A DNA stretch of 64,000 bases from Bacteroidales bacterium. Lineage in GTDB: Bacteria > Bacteroidota > Bacteroidia > Bacteroidales > UBA932. A model generated the notes under the pieces. The model saw nothing but the letters and a program-made list of their open reading frames with translations, was not told the origin of the DNA and ran no database searches. A program made the position numbers and the translations under genes. Below are positions 7,848 through 17,412 of the stretch, in pieces. Numbering within the stretch: position 1 is the stretch's first letter; each line of letters begins with the position of its first letter. The stretch covers positions 124,001 to 188,000 of the forward strand of contig JAFQGK010000018.1 in the NCBI GenBank assembly GCA_017398335.1, written 5' to 3'.

Positions 7848-8804
7848 TTATTTTCTGGCAACGGCCTTCTTTGCTGCCTCGACAATGTGTGCTGCGTCGA
7901 GACCGTATACCTTCATGAGCTCTGCAGGAGTACCGCTCTGACCGAAACGGTCAGCTCCATTGATGAACTCGATCGGTGTAGGAGCATTTGCTGCCAGCAC
8001 CCCGGCGATAAGCTCGCCAAGACCTCCGCATGTGTTGTGCTCTTCTGCGCACACAACAGCTCCGGTCTTCTTCGCAGAAGCTATCACAGCCTCTTCGTCA
8101 AGCGGCTTGATCGTAGCGATGTCAATCACTTCTGCTGAAACTCCTTCTGCCTCAAGTGCTTCAGCTGCATTGATCGCCTCCCATACGAGGTGGCCTGTTG
8201 CGAAGATGGTCACATCAGTACCTTCATTCATGCAGATTGCCTTTCCGATTTCGAACTTCTGGTCCTCAGCCGTGAAGTTAGGGACTGCAGGGCGTCCGAA
8301 ACGAAGGTATACTGGACCTTCGTATTCTGCTGCAGCAATTGTAGCTGCCTTTGTCTGGTTGAAGTCGCAAGGATTGATCACAACCATTCCAGGGAGGGCT
8401 CTCATAAGGGCGATATCCTCCATTGTCTGATGGGTGGCACCGTCCTCTCCGAGGGTGATACCTGCGTGAGAAGATGCGATCTTCACATTTGTGTGTCCGT
8501 ATGCCACCTCCTGACGTATCTGGTCATATACTCGTCCTGTGACAAATTCTGCAAATGAACCGATGAAAGGAATCTTTCCTGTGAGGGCGATACCTGCTGC
8601 TGCACCGACCATATTGGCCTCTGCGATACCGCATTGTACGAATCTTTCAGGGAAATCCTTTACAAATGCATCCATTTTTACGGAGCCGATAAGGTCAGCA
8701 GTCATTGCCACTACTCTCGGATCCTTCTTGCCTGCTTCATAGAGACCTGCTCCAAAGCCACTGCGGGTGTCCTTCTTTCCGCTGTCAATATATTTCTTTG
8801 CCAT
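7848..8804 (-). CDS. Transketolase, C-terminal subunit
   Basis: 318 residues. It contains the pyrimidine-binding and C-terminal domains of a thiamine-diphosphate transketolase, which moves two-carbon units in the pentose phosphate pathway. The motif HAGITLGEDGATHQTMEDIA and the active-site region GIAEANMVGAAAGIAL are visible. The diphosphate-binding half is encoded by the gene just upstream, 19 bases away, so the enzyme is made of two chains. Split transketolases of this kind occur in many bacteria and archaea. Together the halves cover a normal transketolase. Confidence 0.92.
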   Translation of the reverse strand: MAKKYIDSGKKDTRSGFGAGLYEAGKKDPRVVAMTADLIGSVKMDAFVKDFPERFVQCGIAEANMVGAAAGIALTGKIPFIGSFAEFVTGRVYDQIRQEVAYGHTNVKIASSHAGITLGEDGATHQTMEDIALMRALPGMVVINPCDFNQTKAATIAAAEYEGPVYLRFGRPAVPNFTAEDQKFEIGKAICMNEGTDVTIFATGHLVWEAINAAEALEAEGVSAEVIDIATIKPLDEEAVIASAKKTGAVVCAEEHNTCGGLGELIAGVLAANAPTPIEFINGADRFGQSGTPAELMKVYGLDAAHIVEAAKKAVARK

Positions 8805-8823
8805 AATCGTCTTACATTAAAGG

Positions 8824-9669
8824 TTAAAAGTCTCCAAGTGTCTCTTCGAGCTGGGCAAGAGCCTTCTCGCACTGCTCTGCAGAAGGTGCCTTTCCATGCC
8901 ATGCACATGTGCCGGCCATGAAATCCACTCCATGACCCATGTCGCTCTTGAAAAGAATCATAATCGGCTTGTCGTTTCCTGAAAGCTCGTCAGCCTTGGC
9001 ATATGCCTTGAGAATCTCCTCAAAGTCATGTCCGTCGGCAACGATAACTTCCCATCCGAAAGCTTTGTATTTTGCTTCCAGGTCACCTACTCCACCGACT
9101 TCATCAACCCTTCCGTCGATCTGCTGACCGTTCCAGTCAACCATACCGATAAGATTGTCAAGCTTGTGGTGAGCGGCAAACATCGCTGCTTCCCAGATCT
9201 GACCTTCTTCGCACTCTCCGTCACCCATCATGACATAAACCTTATTGTTCTCCTTGTCCATCTTCTTTGCGACAGCTATGCCGGCAGCGAGGGACAGACC
9301 CTGACCGAGTGAGCCTGATGGCTGGAATACTCCCGGAAGCCCCTTGGCTATTGAAGGGTGGCCCTGAAGTCTTGAACCAAACTGTCTGAATGTTGCGAGT
9401 TCGGCTACAGGGAAATATCCGGTTCTAGCCAGAAGAGAGTAGTAGATTGGGGTAAGATGACCTGCAGAAAGGATGAATACATCCTGATCCTTACCGCTTC
9501 TTGTCCAGGTTGCTGGGTCGTGTTTCATCACATCGAAATATAGCGCTGTAAGGAAGTCTGCGCTACTCATGGATCCGCCCGGATGGCCGGATTTCGCTTT
9601 TGTCACCATTCTGACAATATCTCTTCTCAACTGAGATGAGATGCGCTGAAGTTCATTGATATTAGCCAT
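8824..9669 (-). CDS. Transketolase, N-terminal subunit
   Basis: 281 residues. It holds the thiamine-diphosphate-binding half: GHPGGSMSSADFL near residue 28, and GDGECEEGQIWEA with the downstream Asn (VDWNGQQ), which bind the diphosphate and magnesium. The start is placed at 9669 (MANINELQ) rather than at the in-frame ATG at 9687, because the latter would leave no leader after the predicted transcription start near 9688. It is the first gene of the pair with the C-terminal subunit. Confidence 0.92.
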   Translation of the reverse strand: MANINELQRISSQLRRDIVRMVTKAKSGHPGGSMSSADFLTALYFDVMKHDPATWTRSGKDQDVFILSAGHLTPIYYSLLARTGYFPVAELATFRQFGSRLQGHPSIAKGLPGVFQPSGSLGQGLSLAAGIAVAKKMDKENNKVYVMMGDGECEEGQIWEAAMFAAHHKLDNLIGMVDWNGQQIDGRVDEVGGVGDLEAKYKAFGWEVIVADGHDFEEILKAYAKADELSGNDKPIMILFKSDMGHGVDFMAGTCAWHGKAPSAEQCEKALAQLEETLGDF

Positions 9670-9694
9670 TGTTTTATAGATTTTCATAATTGTA

Positions 9695-9726
9695 CAAAAG
9701 TAAGAAAAAATGCGTTATCTTTGCAA
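9695..9726 (-). promoter_or_regulatory. Promoter of the transketolase pair
   Basis: On the minus strand TACTTTTG (9702 to 9695) matches TAnnTTTG, with TTG at 9726 to 9724 as the -33 element (21-base spacer). Predicted start is near 9688. The element is interleaved with the divergent lepA promoter. Confidence 0.55.
9716..9723 (+). promoter_or_regulatory. -7 element of the lepA promoter
   Basis: TATCTTTG matches the consensus TAnnTTTG. A TTG at 9690-9692 is a possible but widely spaced -33 element. Predicted start is near 9730, about 16 bases before the lepA ATG at 9746. Confidence 0.65.
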
Positions 9727-9745
9727 GGATTTGAAGATAGATAAG

Positions 9746-11533
9746 ATGAAGAAAACAAGAAATTTCTGCATAATTGCGCACATCGATCACGGGAAGAGTA
9801 CACTCGCTGACAGAATGCTCGAGATTACTAATACCCTGACTGCGCGCGATATGGAAAATCAGGTTCTCGACTCGATGGATCTTGAGAAGGAAAAGGGAAT
9901 TACCATCAAGAGCCATGCGATTCAGATGGATTATATATACAAAGGTGAGAAATATGTCCTGAACCTGATTGATACGCCGGGCCACGTTGACTTTTCTTAT
10001 GAAGTTTCGAGGGCTATCGCTTCCTGTGAAGGCGCTCTTCTTGTGGTAGATGCGACGCAAGGTATTCAGGCGCAGACCATTTCCAATCTATATCTGGCAA
10101 TCGAACATGACCTGGAAATCATCCCGGTGCTCAATAAGATAGACGTCGAATCCGCCATGGTCGATGTGGTCACCGATCAGGTCGTGGATCTGCTTGGATG
10201 CAAGCCTGAGGATATCCTTCTTGCTTCGGGCAAGACAGGTGAGGGTGTAAGAGATGTCCTTGATGCAATAGTAGAAAGAGTCCCGGCTCCGACAGGCGAT
10301 CCGGATGCACCTCTCCAGGCCCTTATATTTGACTCTGTGTTCAACTCTTTCCGAGGTATCATCGCATACTTCAAGGTGATGAACGGAAGTATCAAGCCAG
10401 GTGACAAGGTGAAGTTCGTCAGCACTGGAAAGGAATATACGGCAGATGAGATAGGAGTCCTCAAGATGAAGATGCATCCGCGGCAGGAAATCCCATGCGG
10501 AAGTGTAGGATATATCATATCGGGCATAAAAAGTGCCGTGGAGGTGAAGGTCGGTGATACCATTACCCACGTTTCTGATTCATGCAAGGAGGCAATCGCC
10601 GGATTTGAAGAGGTGAAGCCTATGGTCTTTGCCGGTATGTATCCGGTAGAAACTGACCAGTATGAAGAATTACGTGCTTCGCTTGAGAAATTCCAGCTGA
10701 ATGATGCTTCTCTTGTGTTCGAGCCGGAGTCTTCGCTTGCTCTGGGCTTCGGTTTCCGATGTGGTTTCCTTGGACTTCTGCACTTGGAAATCGTTCAGGA
10801 ACGTCTGTTCAGAGAGTTCGGAATGGATGTTATCACAACCGTGCCGAACGTATCCTATAAGGTGTATACGACCCAAGGTGAGTGCCTTGATGTACATAAT
10901 CCGTCCGGACTTCCGGCCGCAACACTCATAGACAGGATAGAGGAGCCTTATATCAGGGCTCAGGTGATTTCAAGATCGGATTATTACGGGCCGATCATGA
11001 AACTTTGTCTTGACAAACGAGGAATACTCATCAATCAGCATTATCTGACTGCGGACCGTCTGGAACTTACATATGAAATGCCTTTGTCAGAAATCGTCTT
11101 CGATTTCTATGACAAGCTGAAGTCTATATCAAAGGGATATGCGTCTTTCGATTATCATGTGGTCGGATTTAAGGAGGCAAAGCTCGTGAAGCTTGACATC
11201 CTGCTTAATGGTGATCCGGCAGATGCTCTGTCAACCCTGATTCATGCTGACCATGCTTATGATTTCGGTCGCAAGATGTGTGAGAAACTCAAGGAACTTA
11301 TTCCACGTCAGCAATTCGATATTGCCATCCAGGCTGCAGTTGGTGCCAAGATTATCGCCAGGGAGACGGTCAAGGCTGTGAGAAAGGATGTGACAGCCAA
11401 GTGTTATGGCGGTGATATCAGCCGAAAGAGAAAGCTTCTTGAAAAGCAGAAGCAGGGTAAGAAGAGGATGCGTCAGATCGGTACGGTCGAGGTTCCGCAG
11501 AGCGCTTTCATGGCAGTTCTCAAGTTGGATTAG
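9746..11533 (+). CDS. lepA: Elongation factor 4 (LepA), ribosome back-translocation GTPase
   Basis: 595 residues, the usual LepA length. The GTPase domain starts at once with [11 protein letters not shown] (P-loop at about 11-18), followed by DTPGHVDF (G3) and NKID (G4). Domains II, III, V-like and the LepA-specific C-terminal domain follow, including [20 protein letters not shown] near the end. It acts on stalled or mistranslocated ribosomes. The ATG at 9746 is preferred over one at 9710, because the latter lies upstream of the promoter's -7 element. It is a single gene bounded by a strong terminator. Confidence 0.97.
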   Translation: MKKTRNFCIIAHIDHGKSTLADRMLEITNTLTARDMENQVLDSMDLEKEKGITIKSHAIQMDYIYKGEKYVLNLIDTPGHVDFSYEVSRAIASCEGALLVVDATQGIQAQTISNLYLAIEHDLEIIPVLNKIDVESAMVDVVTDQVVDLLGCKPEDILLASGKTGEGVRDVLDAIVERVPAPTGDPDAPLQALIFDSVFNSFRGIIAYFKVMNGSIKPGDKVKFVSTGKEYTADEIGVLKMKMHPRQEIPCGSVGYIISGIKSAVEVKVGDTITHVSDSCKEAIAGFEEVKPMVFAGMYPVETDQYEELRASLEKFQLNDASLVFEPESSLALGFGFRCGFLGLLHLEIVQERLFREFGMDVITTVPNVSYKVYTTQGECLDVHNPSGLPAATLIDRIEEPYIRAQVISRSDYYGPIMKLCLDKRGILINQHYLTADRLELTYEMPLSEIVFDFYDKLKSISKGYASFDYHVVGFKEAKLVKLDILLNGDPADALSTLIHADHAYDFGRKMCEKLKELIPRQQFDIAIQAAVGAKIIARETVKAVRKDVTAKCYGGDISRKRKLLEKQKQGKKRMRQIGTVEVPQSAFMAVLKLD

Positions 11534-11556
11534 CCGTTTGACGGCTGTCGTATATA

Positions 11557-11595
11557 ATATAAAAAGGGAAACCGTCACGGCTTCCCTTTTTATAT
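11557..11595. terminator. Bidirectional terminator after lepA
   Basis: ATATAAAAAGGGAA (11557-11570) pairs with TTCCCTTTTTATAT (11582-11595), with an inner CCGT/ACGG pair. It has an A-run on one side and a T-run on the other, suited to ending lepA and the convergent yidD operon. Confidence 0.88.
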
Positions 11596-11790
11596 ACCTC
11601 TTTTAAGCGAGGCCTTTCCGTCATGATCCCGAAGGAATTGCACACATTTTTCTTAGAAATGGGATCTGCGGAAAGAGACGAATAAGATTCTTAACCGAGG
11701 GCAAAGGTCGCGTCTTTTCTTCTTATCTCGGTTGTCACTTTTGTTGTTTTAGCTGTTGTTTTAGCTGTTTGCTGTTGTTTAAATAGGTGA
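11596..11790. other. Intergenic stretch between lepA and yidD
   Basis: No gene was seen. It contains a low-complexity run of GTT-rich repeats (two copies of TTGTTTTAGCTG at about 11740-11770) just beyond the yidD stop codon, which looks like slippage rather than a functional site. Confidence 0.5.
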
Positions 11791-12045
11791 TTATGGAACG
11801 GGGTCATATCCGTGACCTCCCCAAGGATGACATCTGAGGATACGCCGTAACGACAGATAAAATCCTTTGAAAGGACCATGCTTCCTGAAAGCCTCCAGAG
11901 CATACTGTGAGCAAGTCGGAGTGAAGCGGCAGCATGGCTGCTTGAGAGGAGATATGCAGACCTGATAAAATCTTATCAGGATTATGAATGGGAGGATTGC
12001 TGCTTTTCGGATTATTTTCCCGTATTTGCTATCTTTAAGTGACAT
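11791..12045 (-). CDS. yidD: Membrane protein insertion efficiency factor YidD
   Basis: 84 residues. The family core is plain: [20 protein letters not shown], then [14 protein letters not shown] and a C-terminal [14 protein letters not shown]. YidD sits at the inner face of the cytoplasmic membrane and assists YidC in inserting membrane proteins. It is the last gene of a tightly packed five-gene operon and lies next to rnpA, as in most bacteria. Confidence 0.95.
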   Translation of the reverse strand: MSLKDSKYGKIIRKAAILPFIILIRFYQVCISPLKQPCCRFTPTCSQYALEAFRKHGPFKGFYLSLRRILRCHPWGGHGYDPVP

Positions 12046-12049
12046 CTGT

Positions 12050-12436
12050 CTAGGGCTGGGTTGGTTCCGGGATCTGGTTCAGTCTTTCGATGATCTTTCC
12101 GATCGCTTCATGGATTTCTTCATAGCTCATGACCTCTTTCGTAGAGTAGGTCAGAAGCAGGTCGTAGCCATGTGTGTGCTGCAGGCTGTGCTTCTGTCTC
12201 CTCCATCCTTCACGTAGCCTTCTTTTAAGCAGATTACGCTTTACAGCACGCTTGAAAAGCTTTTTGGGAACGGATACCATAATTCTAGCCATTCCTGTAC
12301 CTGTCTCAGCCCTGAAACAATAGCGGATTCCAGGCACGTTCCCGTGTCTGCCTTTGGCAAGCAGGCTTGATATGGCTGTCTTGCCGCATAATCTTTCTTT
12401 TTTAGGAAGTGTATGACGGATAGCTTCCTCCATCAA
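12050..12436 (-). CDS. rnpA: Ribonuclease P protein component
   Basis: 128 residues. The protein partner of RNase P RNA, which trims the 5' end of tRNA precursors. The family signature is present in [20 protein letters not shown], with the N-terminal [13 protein letters not shown]. The neighbours yidD downstream and hemD upstream match the usual Bacteroidota arrangement, in which rnpA is not attached to rpmH/dnaA. The start abuts the hemD stop codon with no gap, suggesting translational coupling. Confidence 0.94.
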   Translation of the reverse strand: MMEEAIRHTLPKKERLCGKTAISSLLAKGRHGNVPGIRYCFRAETGTGMARIMVSVPKKLFKRAVKRNLLKRRLREGWRRQKHSLQHTHGYDLLLTYSTKEVMSYEEIHEAIGKIIERLNQIPEPTQP

Positions 12437-13180
12437 TCAGTTGTTCTTTGACAGATATAGTTCAAGTGCCTTTGCAACGGATGGTGCTTCAACGTTAGGT
12501 GCGGAAATCTCAATCTTTAGTCCGGCCTCCTCCATCGCTGGAACGATTGACCTGCCGTAAGACACAAATTTGATGTTCTTCTGAGTGAAGTCAGGCTGGT
12601 TCTCATACAAAGACTTCACATCTGCAGGGTTGAAAAGAACGATCATGTCGTACGAGTGAAGCTCGACATCCTTGATGTCTTGAGGCACTGGCTTTACAAA
12701 TACGGCAGTCTCGAAATCCAGCTTCTGGGTTTCGAAAGCTTTGGTTACTGCATCTTTGCTGGACGATTCCGCTGTTGCTATAAGGAATTTCTCTCCTTTA
12801 TGCTTCGAGCCGATCAGTCCTATGATGGACTCGGGCTTTCCGTCACCGAAGAAGATTTTTCTTTTCCTGTAGACGATGTGTTTCTGAAGGTAGTTCGCTA
12901 CAGCCTCTGTGCTGCAGAAGTATTTCATAGTTTCAGGGACCTTGACTCTGAGCTCTTCGCAAAGCTGGAAGAATGCGTCGATGGTCGTTCGTGCAGAAAA
13001 GACGATGGCTGTGTGGTCAAGTATGTTTATTCTCTGCGCCCGGAACTCTCTGGAAGTCAGAGGTTCAATCTTAAAGAACGGCTTGAAGTCAAACTCCACT
13101 CCGAATTTTTCTGCAATGCTGGTATAAGGCGAAGCCGTCGTCGGCTGCTGCTGTGAAATCAGTATTTTCTGTACGCTCAT
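12437..13180 (-). CDS. hemD: Uroporphyrinogen-III synthase family protein
   Basis: 247 residues. Uroporphyrinogen-III synthase closes the linear tetrapyrrole during heme synthesis. Only weak family motifs are visible, as is normal for HemD: VKKILISQQQPTT-like start, FSARTTIDAFFQLCEELRV, and FNPADVKSLYENQP. The conserved neighbourhood (DUF4271, hemD, rnpA, yidD) supports the call. In many Bacteroidota this gene lies apart from other hem genes, as here, so whether it still makes heme precursors is unproven. Confidence 0.82.
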   Translation of the reverse strand: MSVQKILISQQQPTTASPYTSIAEKFGVEFDFKPFFKIEPLTSREFRAQRINILDHTAIVFSARTTIDAFFQLCEELRVKVPETMKYFCSTEAVANYLQKHIVYRKRKIFFGDGKPESIIGLIGSKHKGEKFLIATAESSSKDAVTKAFETQKLDFETAVFVKPVPQDIKDVELHSYDMIVLFNPADVKSLYENQPDFTQKNIKFVSYGRSIVPAMEEAGLKIEISAPNVEAPSVAKALELYLSKNN

Positions 13181-13184
13181 TATC

Positions 13185-13898
13185 TTATAAAATCACGGCT
13201 GAAGCTACCAATGCTCCAGTAGGTAAAATTTCGAGGGCGCAAAGGTACAAAAAAGCTGTGAAAATCGAGCAAGAAGATGCAAAAATTTGAGTTTTTCTAA
13301 GTATGAAGATAGTGTATATGGCCGCTGATAGCCAAAGCATTGCGCTTCTGACTGTCTCGTTGTCTACGTTGAATATGCCAAGTACGCCCCAAAGAGCAAG
13401 AAGAAGCAATACCAGAAGGATGAAAAATGAATATGCGGATCTGCAGGCGCACCAGTACATCTGGCTGTTACGTTTTTTGGGAGCGCACATCTTTTCCAGC
13501 AGGGCCCTCGTGATGATATACCCTATGATGATTCCCGTAATCAGACCGAAGCGTGCGTCGCCGGTAAAAGTATTCAGAAATGCAGGGGAGTACAGGCCGG
13601 TTCTGTAGATTATGATGCAGAATGGTACGACGAGCGAGAGAGCGATCATGTTTCTGTCCCTGCTGAGTCTCACACTGTTGAACAGATTTACGCTTTCCTT
13701 CCATCTGATTATGCCTGCAATCAGTGACGGGAAGATTTCCACCAGCCTTCTTAATAGAGTGATGATGACAAGCAATGACAGAAGTGCCATTACGTCAGAT
13801 ATGGGCGATGCCGCGGTTTCATAGCCTGAAACCGTGCCAGCTACTGATGGCAATGTCAGGTGGCCCTTGACAAAGGCGCTGTCAACCGGAGATATCAT
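13185..13898 (-). CDS. DUF4271 family membrane protein
   Basis: 237 residues with about six hydrophobic segments (for example VMALLSLLVIITLL, MIALSLVVPFCIIIY, FGLITGIIIGYIIT, YSFFILLVLLLLALWGVL). It matches the integral membrane family that precedes hemD in Bacteroidota. No function is known. The start codon lies one base after the SUI1 gene's stop codon and the end is four bases before hemD, so it is embedded in the operon. Confidence 0.8.
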   Translation of the reverse strand: MISPVDSAFVKGHLTLPSVAGTVSGYETAASPISDVMALLSLLVIITLLRRLVEIFPSLIAGIIRWKESVNLFNSVRLSRDRNMIALSLVVPFCIIIYRTGLYSPAFLNTFTGDARFGLITGIIIGYIITRALLEKMCAPKKRNSQMYWCACRSAYSFFILLVLLLLALWGVLGIFNVDNETVRSAMLWLSAAIYTIFILRKTQIFASSCSIFTAFLYLCALEILPTGALVASAVIL

Positions 13899-13899
13899 G

Positions 13900-14244
13900 T
13901 CAATTACCTCTTTTCGCTCTGTATCCCATGTCCTTCAGCAAAGAGACAACCCTGTCGCGGAAATCTCCCTGGATAGTTATCTCGCCGTCCTTTGCACTGC
14001 CTCCGACTCCGCACTTGACCTTTAATGTGCGTCCGAGGTCCGCCAGATCTTCAGTAGTGCCAACAAAACCTGTCACAAGAGTCACCTGCTTGCCGCCACG
14101 ACCTTTTCTGTCTATGGATACGATCAGGTTCTGCTTAGATGGCTCAATAGTTGCAGGCTCATCTGCCGCTTCTTCTTCGTAGGCGAAGTCCGGGTTGGTC
14201 GAGAATACGACACCTAGTCTTTTTTTCCAATCGTTGTCTGCCAT
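13900..14244 (-). CDS. SUI1/eIF1-like translation factor (YciH family)
   Basis: 114 residues. The C-terminal SUI1 domain runs about 40-112 and shows RKGRGGKQVTLVTGFVG, GRTLKVKCGVGGSAKDGEI and QGDFRDRVVSLLKDMGY. YciH-type proteins resemble eukaryotic eIF1 and are thought to influence start-site fidelity. The N-terminal 35 residues are acidic and lineage-specific. It is the first gene of the operon running to yidD. Confidence 0.9.
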   Translation of the reverse strand: MADNDWKKRLGVVFSTNPDFAYEEEAADEPATIEPSKQNLIVSIDRKGRGGKQVTLVTGFVGTTEDLADLGRTLKVKCGVGGSAKDGEITIQGDFRDRVVSLLKDMGYRAKRGN

Positions 14245-14259
14245 TGTGTGGAATTAATT

Positions 14260-14292
14260 TTTGCAAATATAGCGAATATCGTTGTATATTTG
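14260..14292 (+). promoter_or_regulatory. Promoter of the DUF2723 gene
   Basis: TTTG at 14260-14263, a 21-base spacer, and TATATTTG at 14285-14292. The predicted start near 14299 supports the ATG at 14328 (28-base leader) over an ATG at 14304. Confidence 0.75.
14264..14271 (-). promoter_or_regulatory. -7 element of the SUI1-yidD operon promoter
   Basis: On the minus strand this reads TATATTTG. It forms an inverted repeat (GCAAATATA / TATATTTGC) with the -7 element of the divergent DUF2723 promoter, so the two promoters overlap. A good -33 element was not found. Confidence 0.55.
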
Positions 14293-14327
14293 CGAGTTTG
14301 ATAATGATAGAATTACTTAAATATTAT

Positions 14328-17300
14328 ATGGATAACAAGAAATTCACTTTTTGGAACAGGTTGACAGCTGTTGTGGTCTTTATCGTAGCGGCAGTGACTT
14401 ACTTGATGACCATAGAGCCGACAGCTTCTTTCTGGGACTGCGGTGAGTTCATCGCATCTTCTTATAAATTGGAAGTCGGTCATCCGCCGGGAAACCCTGT
14501 GTTCCAGCTTTTTGCAAGATTCTTCACGATGTTCTTCGACAGCCAGCATGCAGCAATGGCGGTCAACGGCATGAATGCGATATGTTCAGCGCTTACCATC
14601 TTTTTCCTGTATCTGACAACGGTATTCTTTGCCAAGAGGGTTGTGAAACCTTCTGATGACGGTACCTATTCAGTAGCAAAGGCGATCGCCATCTTCGGCT
14701 CAGGTGCTGTCGGTGCTCTTGCATATTGTTTCAGTGACACATTCTGGTTCTCTGCAGTCGAAGGCGAGGTATATGCCATGTCCTCTCTTTTCACGGCTCT
14801 GGTATTCTGGGCGATGACCAAGTGGTATGAGCAGGCCGATACACCTTATGCAAACAGATGGATCGTACTCATTTCTTTCCTTATGGGACTTTCCATCGGC
14901 ATCCACCTTCTCAACCTGCTGGCAATCCCGGCTCTGGTGTTCATGTTCTATTACAAGAAGAGAGAGAACGGTCATTATTCTCTTTGGGAGTATGTAAAGA
15001 TATTCCTGATTTCTGTGGTCATTCTGGCAGTGATTCTTTTCGGAATAATACCTTATCTTCCGAAATTTGCGGCCTACTTTGACCTGTTCTTCGTCAATGT
15101 CCTAGGTCTTCCTTTCAACAGCGGAGCGGCAGTATTCATGATTCTTCTGCTCGGACTGTGCTTCTGGGGACTGTTCCGGACCATGGACAGACAGCAGGTC
15201 TTCGCAAATACAGTACTTCTCTGCTTTACCACGATTGTCATAGGATTCTCGCTTTTCTCGATAGTGATCATCCGTTCAAGTGCGAAGACTCCGACCAATG
15301 AGTACCAGCCGGATAATCCGTTCACCCTGATCCGCTATCTAAGCCGTGAGCAGTACGGAAGTACACCTCTTATATATGGCCAGTATTTTGATGCCCCTTA
15401 TGATATAGAGCAGACCACATATTGGGCTCCGATGGGCGACAAGTATATAAAGGCTGACGGCCCTGGAGAAATAAAATACGAATCATCAGGAAAGATGCTC
15501 TTCCCGCGTATGTGGAACGGCAGTGATTCCAAATATATAAACTTCTACCAGTCATATATGGACGGCGGTGGAAAGAAGGTAGCCGGCTCCCAGCATAAGA
15601 AGCCGACGTTCTTCCAGAATCTGGCGTTCTTCTTCGATTATCAGATGAACTGGATGTACTGGCGCTATTTCATGTGGAACTTTGCAGGTCGTCAGAATGA
15701 TATACACAGCCCTTCACCAGGGGACATCTTTACAGGAAACTGGGAGTGCGGCATACCTTTCATTGACGAATACAGGCTCGGCGACCAGTCAGACGCTCCG
15801 GCTTACCTCAAGGAGAACAAGGCGAAGAATCATTATTATATGCTCCCGCTTCTTCTGGGTATAATCGGCATATTCTTCCAGTTCGCCCGTGACAAGAGAG
15901 GCTCATGGCTGACATTCCTGATGTTCTTCATGACAGGAATAGCTGTCGTGATATATCTGAATCAGCCGCCTTATCAGGTTCGTGAAAGGGACTATGCTTA
16001 TGCGGGATCATTCTATTCGTTCTCGATCTGGATCGGACTTGCGGTGGCAGCCTTGTATTCATGGGTGCAGGAGAGGCTTGACAGAAAGGACTCACAGAAA
16101 CCGGCTGCAGGTGTCGCTGCATCTGCCGTCATTGTTGCCGTGACCCTTCTTGTACCTGTACAGATGGCTTCTGAAAACTGGGATGACCATGACAGAAGCA
16201 ACAGATATACGGCTGTCGAGATGGCGAAGAACTATCTTAATTCTGTAGGGCAGAACGGTATTCTCGTGACCCACGGAGACAATGATACCTTCCCGTTGTG
16301 GTATGCACAGGAAGTCGAAAACATCCGTCCTGACGTCCGGATCTGCAATACATCCCTTCTTGGAACGGACTGGCATATAGACCAGATGAAATATGCTGTC
16401 AATGAGTCTGCTCCGCTTGATCTCACAGTCGGCCCTCGTCAGTACCTTTATGGAACAAATGAATATGTCCATATCTATGACACTCGTGACAGTATACTCC
16501 TGTTGTCTGACGTCATGCGCATATTCAAGCATCCGGATGCGAAGATTCCTTTGACCAGCGGACGTAATGTGGACTATATCATGTCACGCAAGTTTGCGAT
16601 ACCGGTAAATAAGGAGAATGTCATAAAATATGGAATCCTTGATGAGAAGTATGCAGACCAGATTCCTGAATATATAGTACTTACAATGTCTCCTGACAAG
16701 GATTATCTCACCAAGCCGGAGATATTCATGCTCGATCTGCTGTCCAATTATCAGTGGGACCGTCCTATAAATCTCCTGAGCATGGGAGGAGATATAAATA
16801 TAGGTCTCAAGGAGTATCTCATGTATGATGGTTTTTCATATAGGTTTGTTCCGATCAGGAATAAGATGAAGAGCACGGATATAGGCTTTGCCGATCCGGA
16901 AGACCTTTATTATAAGATGAAGAACGTATATACCTGGGATGCGCTGAAGAGGACTGATTATTTCGCTGATTATCAGAACTTCTATACATTCTGTGGCGTT
17001 CTCTCCCAGAGGCAGCTTTTCACTAATGTAGCTAAGGAAATGCTGAAGATCGGTGATAAGGAAAGGGCTATAGAAATGCTCGATATGTGTCAGGAGTGTG
17101 TTCCTGAGGAGAATTTCCCTCTTGATATCACATACCTCGGATTCTCTAACGAATACATGGTTGTGGACATGATCGAGACCTATTATGATGCCGGAGCTCC
17201 GGAAAAGGCTCTTGAACTTGCGAAGAAATTCTCGGACCAGCTTTTCCAGTCTACATATTTCTTCCTTCAGTATTATGATTTCGCAAAACGTGAATTCGAA

Positions 17301-17411
17301 AACTGCTATAACAATCTGCAGTATCTGTCTGACCTTGCCGAACATCACGGCGACAAGGAGTTCGCTGAAGGCATCAGGAACCGCTTCAATAGTCTTCTGG
17401 ATGAGGAATAG
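14328..17411 (+). CDS. DUF2723 family glycosyltransferase (GT117-like integral membrane protein)
   Basis: 1027 residues. An N-terminal half of about ten to twelve membrane helices is followed by a soluble C-terminal region of roughly 450 residues. The family signature IEPTASFWDCGEFIASSYKL at about 27-46 and GHPPGNPVFQL are present; this resembles the first loop of protein O-mannosyltransferases, where an acidic residue is catalytic. The C-terminal part looks helical and repeat-like from about 900. Proposed role is transfer of a lipid-linked sugar to proteins or glycans at the membrane; the substrate is unknown. It is a single gene with its own promoter. Confidence 0.85.
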   Translation: MDNKKFTFWNRLTAVVVFIVAAVTYLMTIEPTASFWDCGEFIASSYKLEVGHPPGNPVFQLFARFFTMFFDSQHAAMAVNGMNAICSALTIFFLYLTTVFFAKRVVKPSDDGTYSVAKAIAIFGSGAVGALAYCFSDTFWFSAVEGEVYAMSSLFTALVFWAMTKWYEQADTPYANRWIVLISFLMGLSIGIHLLNLLAIPALVFMFYYKKRENGHYSLWEYVKIFLISVVILAVILFGIIPYLPKFAAYFDLFFVNVLGLPFNSGAAVFMILLLGLCFWGLFRTMDRQQVFANTVLLCFTTIVIGFSLFSIVIIRSSAKTPTNEYQPDNPFTLIRYLSREQYGSTPLIYGQYFDAPYDIEQTTYWAPMGDKYIKADGPGEIKYESSGKMLFPRMWNGSDSKYINFYQSYMDGGGKKVAGSQHKKPTFFQNLAFFFDYQMNWMYWRYFMWNFAGRQNDIHSPSPGDIFTGNWECGIPFIDEYRLGDQSDAPAYLKENKAKNHYYMLPLLLGIIGIFFQFARDKRGSWLTFLMFFMTGIAVVIYLNQPPYQVRERDYAYAGSFYSFSIWIGLAVAALYSWVQERLDRKDSQKPAAGVAASAVIVAVTLLVPVQMASENWDDHDRSNRYTAVEMAKNYLNSVGQNGILVTHGDNDTFPLWYAQEVENIRPDVRICNTSLLGTDWHIDQMKYAVNESAPLDLTVGPRQYLYGTNEYVHIYDTRDSILLLSDVMRIFKHPDAKIPLTSGRNVDYIMSRKFAIPVNKENVIKYGILDEKYADQIPEYIVLTMSPDKDYLTKPEIFMLDLLSNYQWDRPINLLSMGGDINIGLKEYLMYDGFSYRFVPIRNKMKSTDIGFADPEDLYYKMKNVYTWDALKRTDYFADYQNFYTFCGVLSQRQLFTNVAKEMLKIGDKERAIEMLDMCQECVPEENFPLDITYLGFSNEYMVVDMIETYYDAGAPEKALELAKKFSDQLFQSTYFFLQYYDFAKREFENCYNNLQYLSDLAEHHGDKEFAEGIRNRFNSLLDEE

Positions 17412-17412
17412 G

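Noticed and set aside
13185..14244. Frameshift between the SUI1 gene and DUF4271 gene, which nearly touch
   Set aside because: Both have complete family-typical ends; the one-base gap is normal operon packing.
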